Shown: positions 1-12,947, counted from the stretch's first letter. The stretch is DNA of 64,000 nucleotides from Phallusia mammillata (GCA_003260075.1 QLIY01000215.1:124001-188000), one strand, 5' to 3'. Notes: a model not told the origin generated them from the letters alone. Translations and numbers: made by a program.

Positions 1-42
1 GGTTGCACAATAAAAGTTTTAGTGTTACGTAAAACTGACATT

Positions 43-3000
43 ATGAAGATCGTCGTTGCTGGAATGCCGAAGACCGGTACCAAGTCCATCAAGGCGGCGT
101 TGACCATGCTGGGCTACACTGTGTACGATGCAGAAGAGAACTTTGACAATCTTCATGAGGATTGGACCAAGATCATGACCGTTGGCGGTAGCCCAGAGGA
201 CTTTCGACGGATGTACAAGGATGTGGACGCAACATGCGATGTACCAGCTTGTTACTACTGGGAAGACATGCACAAAGCTTTTCCTGACGCAAAGGTGTGT
301 CTATATAAATACGTGGCAATGGTCATTAAAGTTTGTATCATAAATTGCAACAAAAAGTCTTTATTGAAAACTTTACTCAGTTGATTAATTAATTATTGTA
401 AATAGCTAAAAGTTGCATTTTTGCCTTCGCCCCTACGCTGTCTAGTCTATTGCACAAAACATGATCTACCGGATAAACGATATCGCTAAGCAATGTGTGA
501 AGTGCTGACATTTTGTAGCCTGTTGTATTGTATGTTTATTTGATGTTTAGCGGAATAGATAAGTCAAACCATAATCCGACATGGAACCGCATATTTCGCA
601 GTAAATGCGATCCTTTTCAAAACACACACTTTAAGCACTAGTGGTGACAAAGTAAACCCGGTATTTTATTAAATTGTGATTGTCTTGCGATCAACTGCTT
701 AGGATTCTTTAAAAACACTTTGTGGAACAAAATATTGCCACCGGCCTTGAGCAGCATCTATGACTGGATCCTGTTCAACAATCAGTCTCTAAACTTTGCT
801 AGCCTGCTGCGGAAACATTAATCTCTCCTTTCAGGGGACATTTCATTGCCTTTGCGTGCGACGGATACGCTACTCTATAAATAGAAACCCGTGGTAAATG
901 CGGTTGAGCCCTTTGTCGTCTAAGCGTGTCAGAAGTTATAAATACGTTTGCCACTAGAAGAAAGAGTAAAGTTTCTATCCGTGCGAACGGTCAAGGTCAC
1001 TTCGGGTCAAAGACGGCGAGAAGTTATTTCAAACCAGGCACGTTACCTCATAGCAGAAATATTTTTTCCTTATTGTCAACAAGTTCCAAAAACCGTGGTC
1101 TTGAGATAAACACTTGTTTGATAAGCAATAGCGTTGCAATCACACAGACACAAAAAATACCGTTCTGATCATTGAATTCATGCGTTGGCAATTCATCGGG
1201 AAATCAAACAAATTGACTCTAACATACACATTCACCGCTGCTTTAAGCTGAAAGCACGATACGTGCACTCGAATCTGGACTTAATGGCGGATGCTTAAAT
1301 CGTTTGAACTACCATAACAGGAATTTAATCCTACCACGTTACCAAATTCGAGTTTCCCATAAGAGGATTTTATAGTATATCCGGTGTGCATGTAACAATA
1401 TAGTTCAGGTCAGGAATAGGTAGCCAACTCAGGAATACTTCAAAAATCAACTTTCCAATCCATTTAACCCTTGCCGCACGGTTTTACAATTTAGGCATTT
1501 GACATGGGCCACAAACAGTCAAAATCAAAAAACTAAGAAGATGCCCTAGTAATACAGCCGAGGTCTTGTGTAACACCATTACTGGCATACCAAAGGTCTT
1601 GTACATATACGCTGTTGTACCACGTCCTAGCATTTCCAAGAAAGGATTATAGGTCAAACGCTGCACTATGTGTCTAGAACGGACGTTGAGAAGGCAGCGG
1701 CGTCTCATCAAAAGACTGTTGTGTGCCCGCAAATGCCAAGCCTAGCAGTTTGGGTTAAGACTTGTGGTTCATGCGGTTATTGTGTTGTTTGCTTTGATAT
1801 GTGCAATTGTACACGAATTGCTGCTAAACCATAATTGTACTTAGTCTATTTAACAATATCACGCATTTGGAACAAATTTTAGTAAATGTTTTTTTAAAGC
1901 TTGGAAGTTTTACTGTGGGTCGAAGTTTTTGAGTTTTTGCAACTATTAATCGAATTGTTTGTTGTATGAACAGGCATTTTATAACTGTTATTTCAGCAAA
2001 CATAAAGGTTAACCGAACCTAAAATTACACTTTATGTTTTTCTACAAATCAGGGTACAGAGTCCTATAGCAATTCAGCACCTTAACCACAGAAAGTTTGT
2101 ATTTATTCTCCACCCAGTATAAAAGAAAAGAACCACACGGAAATAAATCTAGTCGGCAGCTCGTGTGTCTTCCTTATCCACATGCTGCTGCACACATTTA
2201 CGCTATCCTACACGTTTACCTGATTGAAGCGATGCTAAATGACATTCAGGGAAATTACTCACACCACAACTAATATCCGTCAAAAATATCTGAATATCGA
2301 TAAGTGGCGCAAAGATTCCTGTTTAATAATTCTGCACTTCATGTCACCTACCGACAACAGGCAAGTTTTGTCCGATTTTATTTGGTCCAACGCTTTTTTA
2401 CACCCAGTTCACATATCCGCAAAATTGTGCGGTCAAAACAAACCCTCTGCCCCGCCCTAAATCTGCAAAGGAGTTGTATGGTGGAACACAAGAAAACACA
2501 CACAAAATACACAAAATTTTGACAGTAATTTCTGTTTGTGTTTTCTTTTGACAATTGTAACATTGAACATCTGTGCAAAAATCTCGCTATAAATCTTTTG
2601 TTGTCATCAATTAATTATCAATGCAAAGTTTCTACCCTCTTTTACAGGACTTGTGTTTGGTAAATTTTCAGCCCAAATTTGAATGTTCGGCCAAATCTGC
2701 TCGAGCTTATCTATGTGATTCAATTGATGCATTTTTGATAGATCGTGGGATGTTAATACACGAAAACCCTCCAATGTCATTCCACATCACCTTTTGTAAC
2801 ATTTAAACAGAAAATATAGGGGCACGTTTGATACAAAGACAATAATTAGCCAACTAACTGCGTTCATAGTTGTTTTGTGAGGCTTCAAGAAGCATTAAAG
2901 TTCGAAACCAAAATCAAAAAGTCGAAATTTCGGTGCCAAGTAATTAACTGAAAGTTTAGGCAACTTAAGAGAATGAATATTCTCCTCTGCGTCGATTCCG

Positions 3001-3328
3001 CAACAACATGAAAATATGCTTTTGCATAAACAGTACTACGTACGTCTTGTTGTTTATTGTGAAATGTTGGCTTCGCAATCAAACATGCACACATTAAATT
3101 ACGCAGTTGCGCGTTCCTAATTTGCCACGCTAGGAATGGAATTTGCCCAGAGGCGAAATATACAACATTTTGACCGGATGATTTTTAAACTTGTCTCAAC
3201 CTCAACATTTTGATCATAAACAAATCAAACAATTAAATTTGACTCAGTTATTTCTTCAAAGTGTAATATCCTTGTAAGCAATTAGATCCTTGTTAGTGAG
3301 CAATGGATTAAGGAGTGGTTCTTAACCA

Positions 3329-3405
<77 letters not shown>

Positions 3406-6400
3406 CAGGGTGAAATTATATGCTATTTAGGCATATTTGTGAAGAATGCGTATCAAGTTACTTTGTTATATATCTGGAACGGGTTAGTTTTGTTCTACTT
3501 ACAATATATACTGTTTTTATGCATGCATTCAACACCCAAGTTATAAACACACTAAGTTTAGTTCCTATTATTACAATTTTATTTACTTCCGTCGGCCATT
3601 GTAGACAGGGGGTACGAGAAAAGTTTTTGAAAGCTCAAAGGGTACGAGCGTAAAAAGGTTAAGAAACACTGGATTAAAGAGTTTACCATATTGGAACCAC
3701 AATTTTTTTAGACGCAGAACCCTAATTGAAAACCTTTAAGTAGAGAACTAGGAGATTAACATTGATTTTTTCGTCATCAGATTTTGCTCATGGTGCGCGA
3801 ATCAGAAGATGAGTGGTGGGTAAGCATGGACCGTCAACTACGTATGTTAGCTAACTGTGGACTGTACAGTCGGATGAGTACTTTGTCACCGCACTGCGCA
3901 CGATTACAACGTTTCCTCAATACAGCAAGTGAGTTAAAATGGTACTTTAAACATATGTTCATATTTATCTTTAAGTGTGAGTCATCTATACTCGCGAAAA
4001 CGCACATTATGTGTTTTTATTTGCACCTAGTTGAACCAAAAATGTTAGAAACCTGATTCGCTAGAGGTTAATGTTGTTCAATAATACAGATTACGAAAAA
4101 AAGGTGCCATAAAGTATAAAGTATGCAACGTCATCATTATGTACATTGGTTTGCAACATTGCATATGGTGCCACAGAGCAAATAGAAGAACATGCATTCA
4201 AACTGGGCCGGGGTACTCTTACATAACTCTCAACGTTTTGAACCGACGAGTTCATGGTTTTGAACTGACGGCCAGGGTTGTAGGTTTCTTATTTGTAAAC
4301 ATATTCCATTACATAACTGCGCGTCAGCTGTTTAAACTCAGCTATGGTCCGCAGTCACATTTACGCGAAACCTTCATTTCGAATCTTGGTGTTCAACAAG
4401 TCGGTGTGTGTATAGTGATTTAATCCACTTCCTTGGCCATTGAAGAGACACGAAAAACATGCGGAATCGAGTTTTACAAGCATTCGATAAGTTTACATTT
4501 GTTTATACCAGATTTCCGAATATACTAGTATATGCCTTTAAGCAGCATCAGCGAAATCCAGTCAACAATAACAGAGAACAAATAGAAGTTGACACGGTTA
4601 ATGCGGTATAGACTGGACTGTTTGGCGACGTGTCAAAGCTCATGTTGATTGAGAACCTGATCTTAGCAGATTTGTATAGTGTTAGATGGCGCCTGTCGTC
4701 TTCGCTTTAAGACGCCCATTAGAGCGGAAATGCGTTGCAACAAGTTAAGCTGGACCGCAAAATGGCGAAAACCCTGCATTCCAGCGCAAGTGGCGCTTGA
4801 AAACAAAAACATGTTGACTCAGCTTTTTGCCAGCCATTCTTACAACGTGATGTAGCGAAATCCGATCCCTCTGTTGTACTGCAGTTTTGTGTGGAAAAAA
4901 TGATGATTGGCAGCTTGCAAAGATAATGTGGATGTTTTCAACGGGTGTGACAATCACCGAGCGAAATTGCGTGATAAGGCCTTGAAATATGTTACTCGTT
5001 TCCACAAAACAACGACTCAATGTCAAGGTTAAAGCTGGAGTTTGCTTACTGTTGCTGTCATGTATGTCATTTCACCGACAACGTAGCTAAGTAGCTAACC
5101 TAGCTAAGCACCCCGTTTGTGAAATGACAACCATTTTAGAACGTATTCAACATTATTTTTCAAACGCTTTTTGGTGGTTGATTGCGAACCACTATTAAAA
5201 ATTTGATATTGCTGGATTCGATCTGTTAGAAGAGAATGAAACTTTTGTATGTTATAATTTAGACCTATATATGACAAATTGGCTCGTTATGAACGTTTGG
5301 TGAACTTTGACCGAAATTAATGCACCACTGAACTGTGAACGCGCGATACGTGTTTGACTCAACGTTTTAATGTGTTAGATTGTTGCTAAGTGTCTCACCG
5401 CTCGTATTTGTGACATGTAGTTTGTTAAATCAAGCTGTTAACCTTTGCCATGCCATGCAAATGTCATGGGGTGAAACACTTAGAAAATCACCTATAGAGG
5501 TCGAGTAAAAGTTCAATAAATAACGTAGCACACACACAAAGGAGTACGGGACACTTCTCTTTCAAGAAGCCGCAAATAACAACATAGCAACACACCACCG
5601 ATAAAACCAACGGTAGCTGTAAAATTGCCAGAAAAAAAACAGTGGCTGTGTTCATAGTTCTTAGAAAATGAATGATGGGGGTAAAGTAAATAGGTATCCA
5701 TTTCCCGAAGCAATATTTAAATGTTGTAAATGTTTTGAATCTAAGAACACCCCTTATACCAATGTTTTATCTTTTGCAGTTCGAATTGCCTTTGGATCAG
5801 CACCAATATCACCCTGGCAAACCTACAGGCCAAACGAGCAATCAATGAAGATCGCCTACAGAAATCACAACGCCCGAGTGTTGCAGGTAGGATTTTCCGT
5901 GCATTGCAGGCCACGGGTTTCGGCAATCCATGACCTCGCTTAACAGATTTCTTGCTTCCTGTTTGTTGGGAAACCTTATGCTGACCTCACATGACTGTCT
6001 GTTGTCTCTAACGCAGTCGCTTGCTCGGCTGTTGACAGTTAAGCATTCTGCATCTATGACTCAGCTAGCGGTTAACCGGGGTGTTTTGTAATGTGTTTAC
6101 TTCTTGTAGGGCGAAGGTGATTAGAAGTGTAATGTAAAAGGGCATCTTAGAAGAAATAGTTGTAAGCAGGCGCCAAACTACCTGAACCCTTTTTTTTCAA
6201 AACAAAACCCGAACGAGGCCAGTTGGTAGAATTGGAACACGAATGAAACCAAGTCATGCCCGAATCAAGTCCGTTTTTCTTTAAAACCGATCCATACCGG
6301 CCGACCTAGTTTACAACCCTGTCGGAAGATAAATAGAAAGCAAATTTTTTTAACATCTTAATTCCATCAATAATAGATTACCTAATATACTTATCAATTT

Positions 6401-6672
6401 ATTTCCAACAGGTGGCACCAAAAGATAAGCTCCTCGTGTACAAATGCTCGGAGGGCTGGGAACCGCTGTGTTCTTTTCTTGGCTGCCAAGTTCCCGAAGA
6501 AAGTTTTCCTCACAAAAACCAACGAGGAAGCATCCTTAAGGAAGAGCTGAGCAACCCAAATCCCGGTTACCGGAAAATCCAACGCGAAATCACCGTATCT
6601 CTTTGCGCGGTCATGTGTGGCGTTGGCTACATTGCATACCGACTTGTACAGGCTTCTTTTATGTTTGTCTAA
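43..6672 (+). CDS. Sulfotransferase-like protein (PAPS-dependent, P-loop), 4 exons
   Basis: Exons 43-294, 3781-3928, 5780-5886 and 6412-6672 join in phase (0, 1, 0) through GT-AG introns and give 255 residues. The N-terminus carries the PAPS-binding loop GMPKTGTKS at residues 7-15. A second conserved block, VRESEDEWW, lies at residues 89-97, where this family binds the 3'-phosphate. The last exon has the family-typical run LVYKCSEGWEPLCSFLG. This matches the Sulfotransferase_4 type (animal and fungal P-loop proteins often annotated only as hypothetical), which is expected to move sulfate from PAPS to an unknown acceptor. Residues about 228-252 (SLCAVMCGVGYIAYRL and following) are hydrophobic and look like a C-terminal membrane anchor. 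The ATG at 43 sits directly before the P-loop strand, as expected. The 5' UTR is cut by the window edge. Family call is strong; substrate is unknown. Confidence 0.85.
3314..3671. mobile_element. hAT-type MITE with a 75-base C run
   Basis: The left end AGTGGTTCTTAACC (from 3314) pairs with the inverted right end GGTTAAGAAACACT (ending 3670). The flanks carry an 8-bp direct repeat with one mismatch, GATTAAGG (3306-3313) and GATTAAAG (3672-3679), the target-duplication size made by hAT transposases. There is no coding capacity, so the element is non-autonomous. A run of 75 C lies at 3330-3404, immediately inside the left end. Confidence 0.75.
3330..3404 (+). repeat. Poly-C tract, 75 bases
   Basis: An uninterrupted run of C inside the left end of the MITE. 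It is the longest of about ten C (or G) runs in the window. The true length is uncertain because such homopolymers slip in cloning and sequencing. Confidence 0.9.
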
Positions 6673-8171
6673 CACTCGTATTGGAGTTTTGCCCTTTCAT
6701 TGCGCTAACTCTCCGAGAGTAACTTAGTCAGCAGGTGACGAAGTGGGATAAAGAAAAAATATTATTTTGCAGAGCAAATACCGCTGTAATTACATTTGTG
6801 AAACTTTTCTTAGTAATACGATGATCAAAAAGTTCGTGATTGGTTAGGAAACAAAGTATTTGCGTAACATTGCTGCCCGGTATTGAACCGTTTCTTTTTC
6901 TATAGAAAGTGTATTGCAATCGTTAATTCGACAAGTTCACTATTTAAGGCATTGTAATTTTGATAATTTTTAGCACTTAACCATTGTTCCAAGGCAAAAA
7001 AATGTCCGTTAAAGTTACAGCGTTTTTTCGTTGAAACCGCTTTTTAGAGAAGTTTACCAAATGTTTTCCTTTTAATTTCCGATTGAATGACAAAGTTCCA
7101 CATTTTTCTGTTGTTTTTGTGTTGTGAATTCCATCGTTAAGACTAAAATAGTATGTTTTTCAGGTTCGATTGATTATGTGCATTCCTATCACAGGCCTTC
7201 CTACAAAGACGTGTGTGCTATAATTTCTCGCAGCTGAAGCTAACATTTCTATCTTCTCTTTTTTTTCAGATTTTATCAATCTTCTGTTATTCCTCGTGTT
7301 TTGTGTACTTTGCAATGTGTGTTCTTGAATAAGCGTCTAACCAATTCGGAAAATAAATTTCTCAAGCGTGTACGTATAGTGAATAAAGTACAATCAGTTT
7401 TAGATGGCGCACTTGCACTAAATTGTTGTTGCCCGTCTCAACAAACGGGTGCCGTCCAGCAGTGGCGTAGCCAGGGAGGGGCCAAAGGGGCCATGGCCCC
7501 TCCCAAATTTTCAAAGTTGTACATTGATAAACTTTAATTTAGTGTAGTTTCGTCCCTCATCATTGTGGTTTCGTCTATCAACTATCAAAGGAATATATAA
7601 ATTACTAAAAATGACTTTTGTCACCAAATTGTAAGCCGAAATCCATGCTTTTTATAATTATGCAGACATGGAATAAATCAATAAAGCGTTTGGCTGTCCC
7701 GTCGAACCACCGTTTGGCAGGTCGCCTGTTTGGTAAAAGCACGCCGAGCGTTTGCAAAAAGTTGTATAAGACCACAAATTATTTGGCCCCTCCCAAAAGT
7801 TTTGGCTGCCTACGCCACTGCCGTCCAGGGTATTTTTTTCTCCACAATAGTGACTGACATGGTTTCCTTTGCACAAATTTCAATTTTAAATATTTTTACT
7901 GGATATTCTTACATTATCTACAGCATTAAAACGAAAGATGTCACCTTATTTAGAGCCAATAAGATTTTTATAAATACACTAATGAGAACATTTTCATGCT
8001 GTCAGAAAATTAGGTAATTTGTTTGGCACCGTACCAAACTTATTTCCGACGAAAATCATATGTTTATTCATGCAAAATATTTCCATGGAAACAGTATGCA
8101 CTGGGAAATTCCCTGATTAAGACAAGAACCAAACTTAAGAAAAATTCCTTAGTTTTTCTATTCTTTACACT
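6673..8171. other. Intergenic: sulfotransferase 3' region to AKAP7-like gene
   Basis: Holds the 3' UTR of the sulfotransferase gene, with possible polyadenylation signals AATAAA near 7352 and 7382, and the hAT MITE at 7460-7820. Nothing else recognisable is seen. Confidence 0.5.
7460..7820. mobile_element. hAT-type MITE (CAGTGGCGTAG ends)
   Basis: Terminal inverted repeats CAGTGGCGTAG (from 7460) and CTACGCCACTG (ending 7820) are perfect over 11 bp. Inside them the subterminal GGCCCCTCCCAAA-like sequences are also inverted. The flanking direct repeat CCGTCCAG (7452-7459 and 7821-7828) is perfect at 8 bp, the hAT target-site size. The 361-bp element has no transposase frame. Confidence 0.92.
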
Positions 8172-9977
8172 ATGGAAACCGAAGTTAAAGCTAAAAGACG
8201 CCATGGCACTAAAAGCAACAAGAAAAAGCGAGAAAGTGAGTTCAGTGAAATTCAGATTGTAAAATATTTCAGCCTTTTTTACCGCAGAACGAAAAAAGGG
8301 AGAACCAAATCTAGTAAAACCAACAGAACATGTTAAGAAAAACAATCGGCCAAACTACTTCATAGGAACACGCTTTTGTAACCCAGAAATTGTAGGTAAA
8401 TGATCTTCTGAGTCATAGTCTATGACTCTATAGTACAAATAGTTGCTTATACTGAATACACCTAATTAATTTTATTTAGTGACATTGTTTTAAGGTTAGT
8501 TGAAATTTCATGGGTCCAACTACAATTATGTTTAATAAACTTCAGGAAAAATACTCGCGGTACAGGAACATGTAAAATCACAACTACACTTTTTAGCAAA
8601 AGCATGTGTGCCAATTGAAACTACTCATGTAACTTTGGCTGTTATGCATTTGGAGGATGATTGTGCAGTAGAAAAGTAAGAAGGTTGTTTCTTCCTATAG
8701 TAACTACCCCAATATGTTTTAATATTTAGGGCAAAATTATGTCTTAAAATGCTTATCACACATAAATCATTGCAAAAATAATTGGATAAAAACCTCTTAA
8801 TTTGGCAGTTATTTGTTGTAGAGCCAGTACAATCCTGCAAGAATGTAAACACAAAATATCCAATCAATTGGAAAATACAGATTTTGAAGTCAAAGTAAAG
8901 GATCTAGGACACTTCAGACATCAAGTTTTGTTTGCCAAACTCGTGGAAGATGACAACTTTCAGAAATTAGTAGAAGTTGCACGTACATACGATTTTTTGT
9001 GTGTAGCATGTATCTCTGAAAATTGTACAACTGTGTAACAACTAAAACTGAGTTGACATTTTGTGTATTTTTGCTGGTTTGAAAGGTTTTTATCTCCATT
9101 TTTTTATTATCCAGAATTACTGCAAAGTGAATTTCAAGGTTTTGTTCGGGAACGAGATAATTTCCAACCACACCTGACAATACTTAAACTATCAAAGATG
9201 AGGCACACTGGAAAAAATAAAGTAAGATTTCAGCAAACATATTAAAAAAAGAAAGTATCTTAGAATGGTTTCAAATGGATTATTATTTGATGGCATCAAG
9301 TTTAACTGATACTGATTTCCAGATAAAGAAAATCGACTCTGGTCTATACAGAAACTTTGCCAAGCTACATTTTGGAAAACAATCCATTCAAAGCATTGAA
9401 TTACTTTCGATGGTGAAGAAAAAACAACCAGATGGGTATTACTTCAGTGAGTCAGGAATCTCCATTGGTAAGCTGGACATTTTCACAATATAGAATGCAT
9501 AGCATTACCCATTGTGAAGGTGTGCTGTTAAGAATATATATGTTTTAATTGGATGGATTGTACTGTAAGTCACAAAAAGACAACAACTTCACTAAATACG
9601 GGAAATAAATAACTTCTTTCTGGGACAATCCCAAATAGCACTGAAACTCAAATATCAAATGATGAAATACTGTATCCAGTACTCAAGTAGAGTAAAAAAG
9701 CCAAAACACTGTTGTTCTTGGCTCAAGTCTCTTATACCAGATAAACCTAATTTTTGAAAACAATTTAATTTCAGGGGAAAAAACAAGTTCAAACAGTACT
9801 TGGTCCATAGATGATTGGGCTGAAAGTGTGGCTGTATGTTGCATTACAACAGCACTGATGACCCATGAATACAACAACCAATCAAATCTTAATGCATTAT
9901 TTGCTGATAACCTTGCTACTAATATTATTAACAGTTGTCTGGCAAGCACCACAAGTACGTTCAAACTTGATACTTAG
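8172..9977 (+). CDS. AKAP7: AKAP7-like 2H phosphoesterase, 7 exons
   Basis: Exons 8172-8235, 8288-8395, 8546-8675, 8822-8982, 9115-9221, 9323-9467 and 9775-9977 join in frame and give 305 residues. A lysine-rich start (KAKRRHGTKSNKKKREKRKK, residues 6-25) suggests a nuclear signal. It is followed by PNYFIGTRFCNPEI, the opening motif of the AKAP7 central domain. Both catalytic HxT motifs of the 2H phosphoesterase superfamily are present: HVT near residue 85 and HLT near 174. Known AKAP7 domains bind 5'-AMP and some cleave 2',5'-oligoadenylate; other isoforms anchor protein kinase A through a C-terminal amphipathic helix. Here the C-terminus (WSIDDWAESVAVCCITTAL) could form such a helix, but that is inference. 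The start is the first in-frame ATG before the basic stretch. Confidence 0.88.
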
Positions 9978-11366
9978 AAGTGTGTATTTTTTTCTATTTT
10001 GTATGACATCTGCTATCTTGGTGTTATAAGACATTAAGAAAAGTTTTGTGAACACTCTTTTGCATGAACTAGCTAAAGTCAAGCCAAAACCACCAAAACC
10101 GCATTAGATAATGAACATATGTAAACAACACCAAATTCAATGTCAAAAAAACAGCCAAGTTTGGTGAGAAAACCACTCCACTTTATAAAACTGTGTTAAG
10201 TAGCCTTTAGGTGGCGCACACAACTCACCACCCAAAACAGTAGCAGAAGCTAGAAAGGCAAAGTGGCAACAAAGCGAACAAAACTTTACACGTGACAAGC
10301 TGTCACGAAAAATGAGCTCCATGGCCGGTATTCGTGTTTATCCCAAAGTTCAACCCGGTGCAACCGTGCATTCAAGTTGCGTACCGATGCTTTAAAGGCA
10401 ATTGGTTACTTTGGTCGGCTCAGGAAATCCTGACACGTCGTGCCTATTGATATATTTGACAGACCTACCCGAACTCCCATGACTTGTGTACTGTTTGGGT
10501 GGGTGGGATATTACGTATCGAACCAAGTCTGTAAGACGTGTTAGGTGATCTTGTTGTTGCCTATTTTTGCGGTATGAAGTCATTGCATTTGGTAGGTTTT
10601 ATTTTCGTGCTGTGCGACTGGGTAGGTGCCAGACAAAAGATCTAAATATGAAATGCACCTATTTTTGTAACCCTTTTTGCACGCAATATGCATTTTTGCT
10701 TGGTCTCGTGTGTAAGTCGGTGAACTTTAATGACTGTGGGATTCAATCACAATCAAAATCAAGACAACGGAAATGACAAAGCATTGCCTTTGTCTCAAAA
10801 TCTGTCACCACGATTTTTAAAATATTATATCGGCCTATGTTTTTGCAATTGCAAAATCTTTGAGGCATAATAAGTTCAGAAGAAATACGGCTTCGGCTCT
10901 TTGGGCATTATTAGTAACAAAATTTGAAGTAGTTACAGCCAAATAGTACGTAATAAACGTTTCGCATTATTTAAATTCCCTTTTTTTAATTTTCCCTTCC
11001 TTAAATAAGTATAATCCATCTGTTCGGTTCAACCCATTATTTTAAGTTTACATTCAAAACACCACTTAAAATTTACTGGTCTGCAAGCTTCAAAAGGTAA
11101 GAACCACTGTTCTACCATATTTATATTGTATATTTTTGACTTTTTTTAAAAACATTACGTCATTCGTGCTTGAGATTTTTAGATACGTATATACATTTCG
11201 CCTTTACAGCATTATCAGTATCTGACTTAATGTTATTCATTAACTTATATCAATTGACATATATTATAGTCTTCTACCATCAAGCAATTAGGTGGGAGAT
11301 TGTAGTTTAAAGTACCATATATTTTTGGTTTGATTTGTGACAAATAAATGAAAAAAATTTAAGAAA
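9978..11366. other. Gene-free stretch
   Basis: About 1.4 kb downstream of the AKAP7-like gene. I find no convincing exon, RNA gene or repeat pair here. Short open frames lack splice borders and recognisable motifs. Confidence 0.5.
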
Positions 11367-11489
11367 ATGTTGAACATAGGTGCCGCTGGAATGGAAGAAA
11401 AACTGCAGAAGTTTCGAGAAACAATCCGAAGCCAAGACGTTTCCAAGAGAATCGAGCAGGAAATCGACTTACAGCCTCCAGACGTTTAA
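11367..11489 (+). CDS. Possible 40-codon small ORF or isolated exon
   Basis: The ATG at 11367 opens a 40-residue frame with the helical, charged core MEEKLQKFRETIRSQD, ending in TAA at 11489. Codon use looks protein-like (mixed third bases, many G/C-ending codons) against an AT-rich background. An acceptor-like TTTAAG precedes the ATG by four bases, which would suit spliced-leader trans-splicing. I do not recognise the protein. It could equally be the last exon of a gene whose other exons I cannot find, or chance. Confidence 0.3.
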   Translation: MLNIGAAGMEEKLQKFRETIRSQDVSKRIEQEIDLQPPDV

Positions 11490-12947
11490 AAAGCTCCCTG
11501 TTGCCACATTGCGGATAGTAATAGTCTAGTTCGAGTGTAGTATGTGGTCAATTCCCCACAGATTTCATCGACTGGGAGAAGGCTGCGGTTGAAACAAACT
11601 ATCATTGAAGGAGACTTCGTTTTTGCATGACAAAACACATTTTGGATTTGAAGTCGGTATTACACAAATTAGATCCTTTTTAACTTGACTAATTATATCC
11701 CGTGTCGTAGTGCCTAGGTTCGATTCTTTCCATTTCATACATTAAGCGTATAATTAAAACAAACGTAATGTCCACAAAAGGCGTTCCATATAACTAACTA
11801 AATGTTGCACAAGCGAGCTTTTTCTAAATGCCAACTTTACGTAAATGCCTTACTAATATTTATATGGTTAAATATATAAGTTATAAGGCAAATACATCGT
11901 ATTATTTGTAATGATAAGAACTTCAAGTCATAGTGATAAAAAATTTAAGTCATAACCCCCAGTGCTGTCGCTTTGTTATGGTGTAGTTATCAAACAACCT
12001 AAACGTATTGTCACGGTCATTACGTTAGATGTTTGTCATGTGGTAAATTTTCCATTGTGCCAAATGTTTGCTATTGGCGGGCACCAATTTAAATGTGTTT
12101 CCTGTGTGGTAGTGCGTGTTAGGCTACTTTGCTCGATATGGTTACACATTTAAGGCCTTTCGTTTGTCAAACGTTAAGGGACCCCCCCCCCTCAAACAAC
12201 CTAAACGTATTGTCACGGTCATTACGTTAGATGTTTGTCCCGTGGTAAATTTTCCATTGTGCCAAATGTTTGCTATTGACGGGCACCAATTTAAATGTGA
12301 TTCCTGTGTGGTAGTGCGTGTTAGGCTACATTGTTCGATATGGTTACACATTTAAGGCGTATCGTTTGTCAAACGTTTAAGGGAAAAAAACAGCTGTGGC
12401 AATATAGGCCACGTTGGATTTCATTTCGATTCTACACATACCTTACAGATAACTAGTGATCGCAAAAGTAGCGTAATTACAAATCAAGGTAATTGTAAAT
12501 TGGTTTACGAATCTTCGAATAAAACAACAACCAAGTAAAAGCTAAAAAAGTGCTAGTTTGTAGACTTTCAGAATAGAAATGTCCTTACTGGGACAAACGT
12601 ACATCAGCGTTTAACAACTTTTTAATGTTTGCCTTCAAAGCTGTTAAGTACCAACTACAAAGCTTCAATAATAAAAGTCGTCGCGCCGTAAAATTTGTCA
12701 TCACCATTTCTGAAGCGTTTGATGGTAAAGTTTTACAACAAGTTTAGTGGAAAATTCAAGCCTTCAGCTGCACATTGTCGAAAGGTTTTGCGGAATAACA
12801 CCAATTCAGTTGTTCTGATTTCTTTTCAAAGTTAAGGACAAATTCGGAATTTAAGGTTGTGTTTTCGAAGTCATATTTGTCTGTTGTAAGTTAAATTTGT
12901 TTCTTGAAGTGGTTCATTGTAAGATTGTTGTAACAACTTCGTTAACA
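11490..12947. other. Gene-free stretch with one tandem duplication
   Basis: Contains the unit-C10-unit duplication at 11990-12384 described separately. The rest is AT-rich sequence in which I see nothing. Confidence 0.5.
11990..12384 (+). repeat. Tandem duplication joined by ten C
   Basis: Unit 1 (11990-12181) begins TCAAACAACCTAAACGTATT and ends at AACGTTAAGGGA. Ten C follow (12182-12191). Unit 2 (12192-12384) begins with the same bases and ends AACGTTTAAGGGA. The copies differ at scattered sites, so this is not a simple read or contig overlap. Open frames in the units are not credible genes. Confidence 0.9.

Larger units (their letters stand above)
295..3780 (+). other. Intron 1 of the sulfotransferase gene
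   Basis: A 3.5-kb intron between the P-loop exon and exon 2. Short open frames are present, but none has recognisable protein similarity or good splice borders. The only structured part is the MITE with a long C run at 3314-3671. I see no RNA gene or other feature in it. Confidence 0.7.

Noticed and set aside
11962-12355. Two similar small frames in tandem
   Set aside because: They are the two units of the C10-joined duplication and the frame is incidental.
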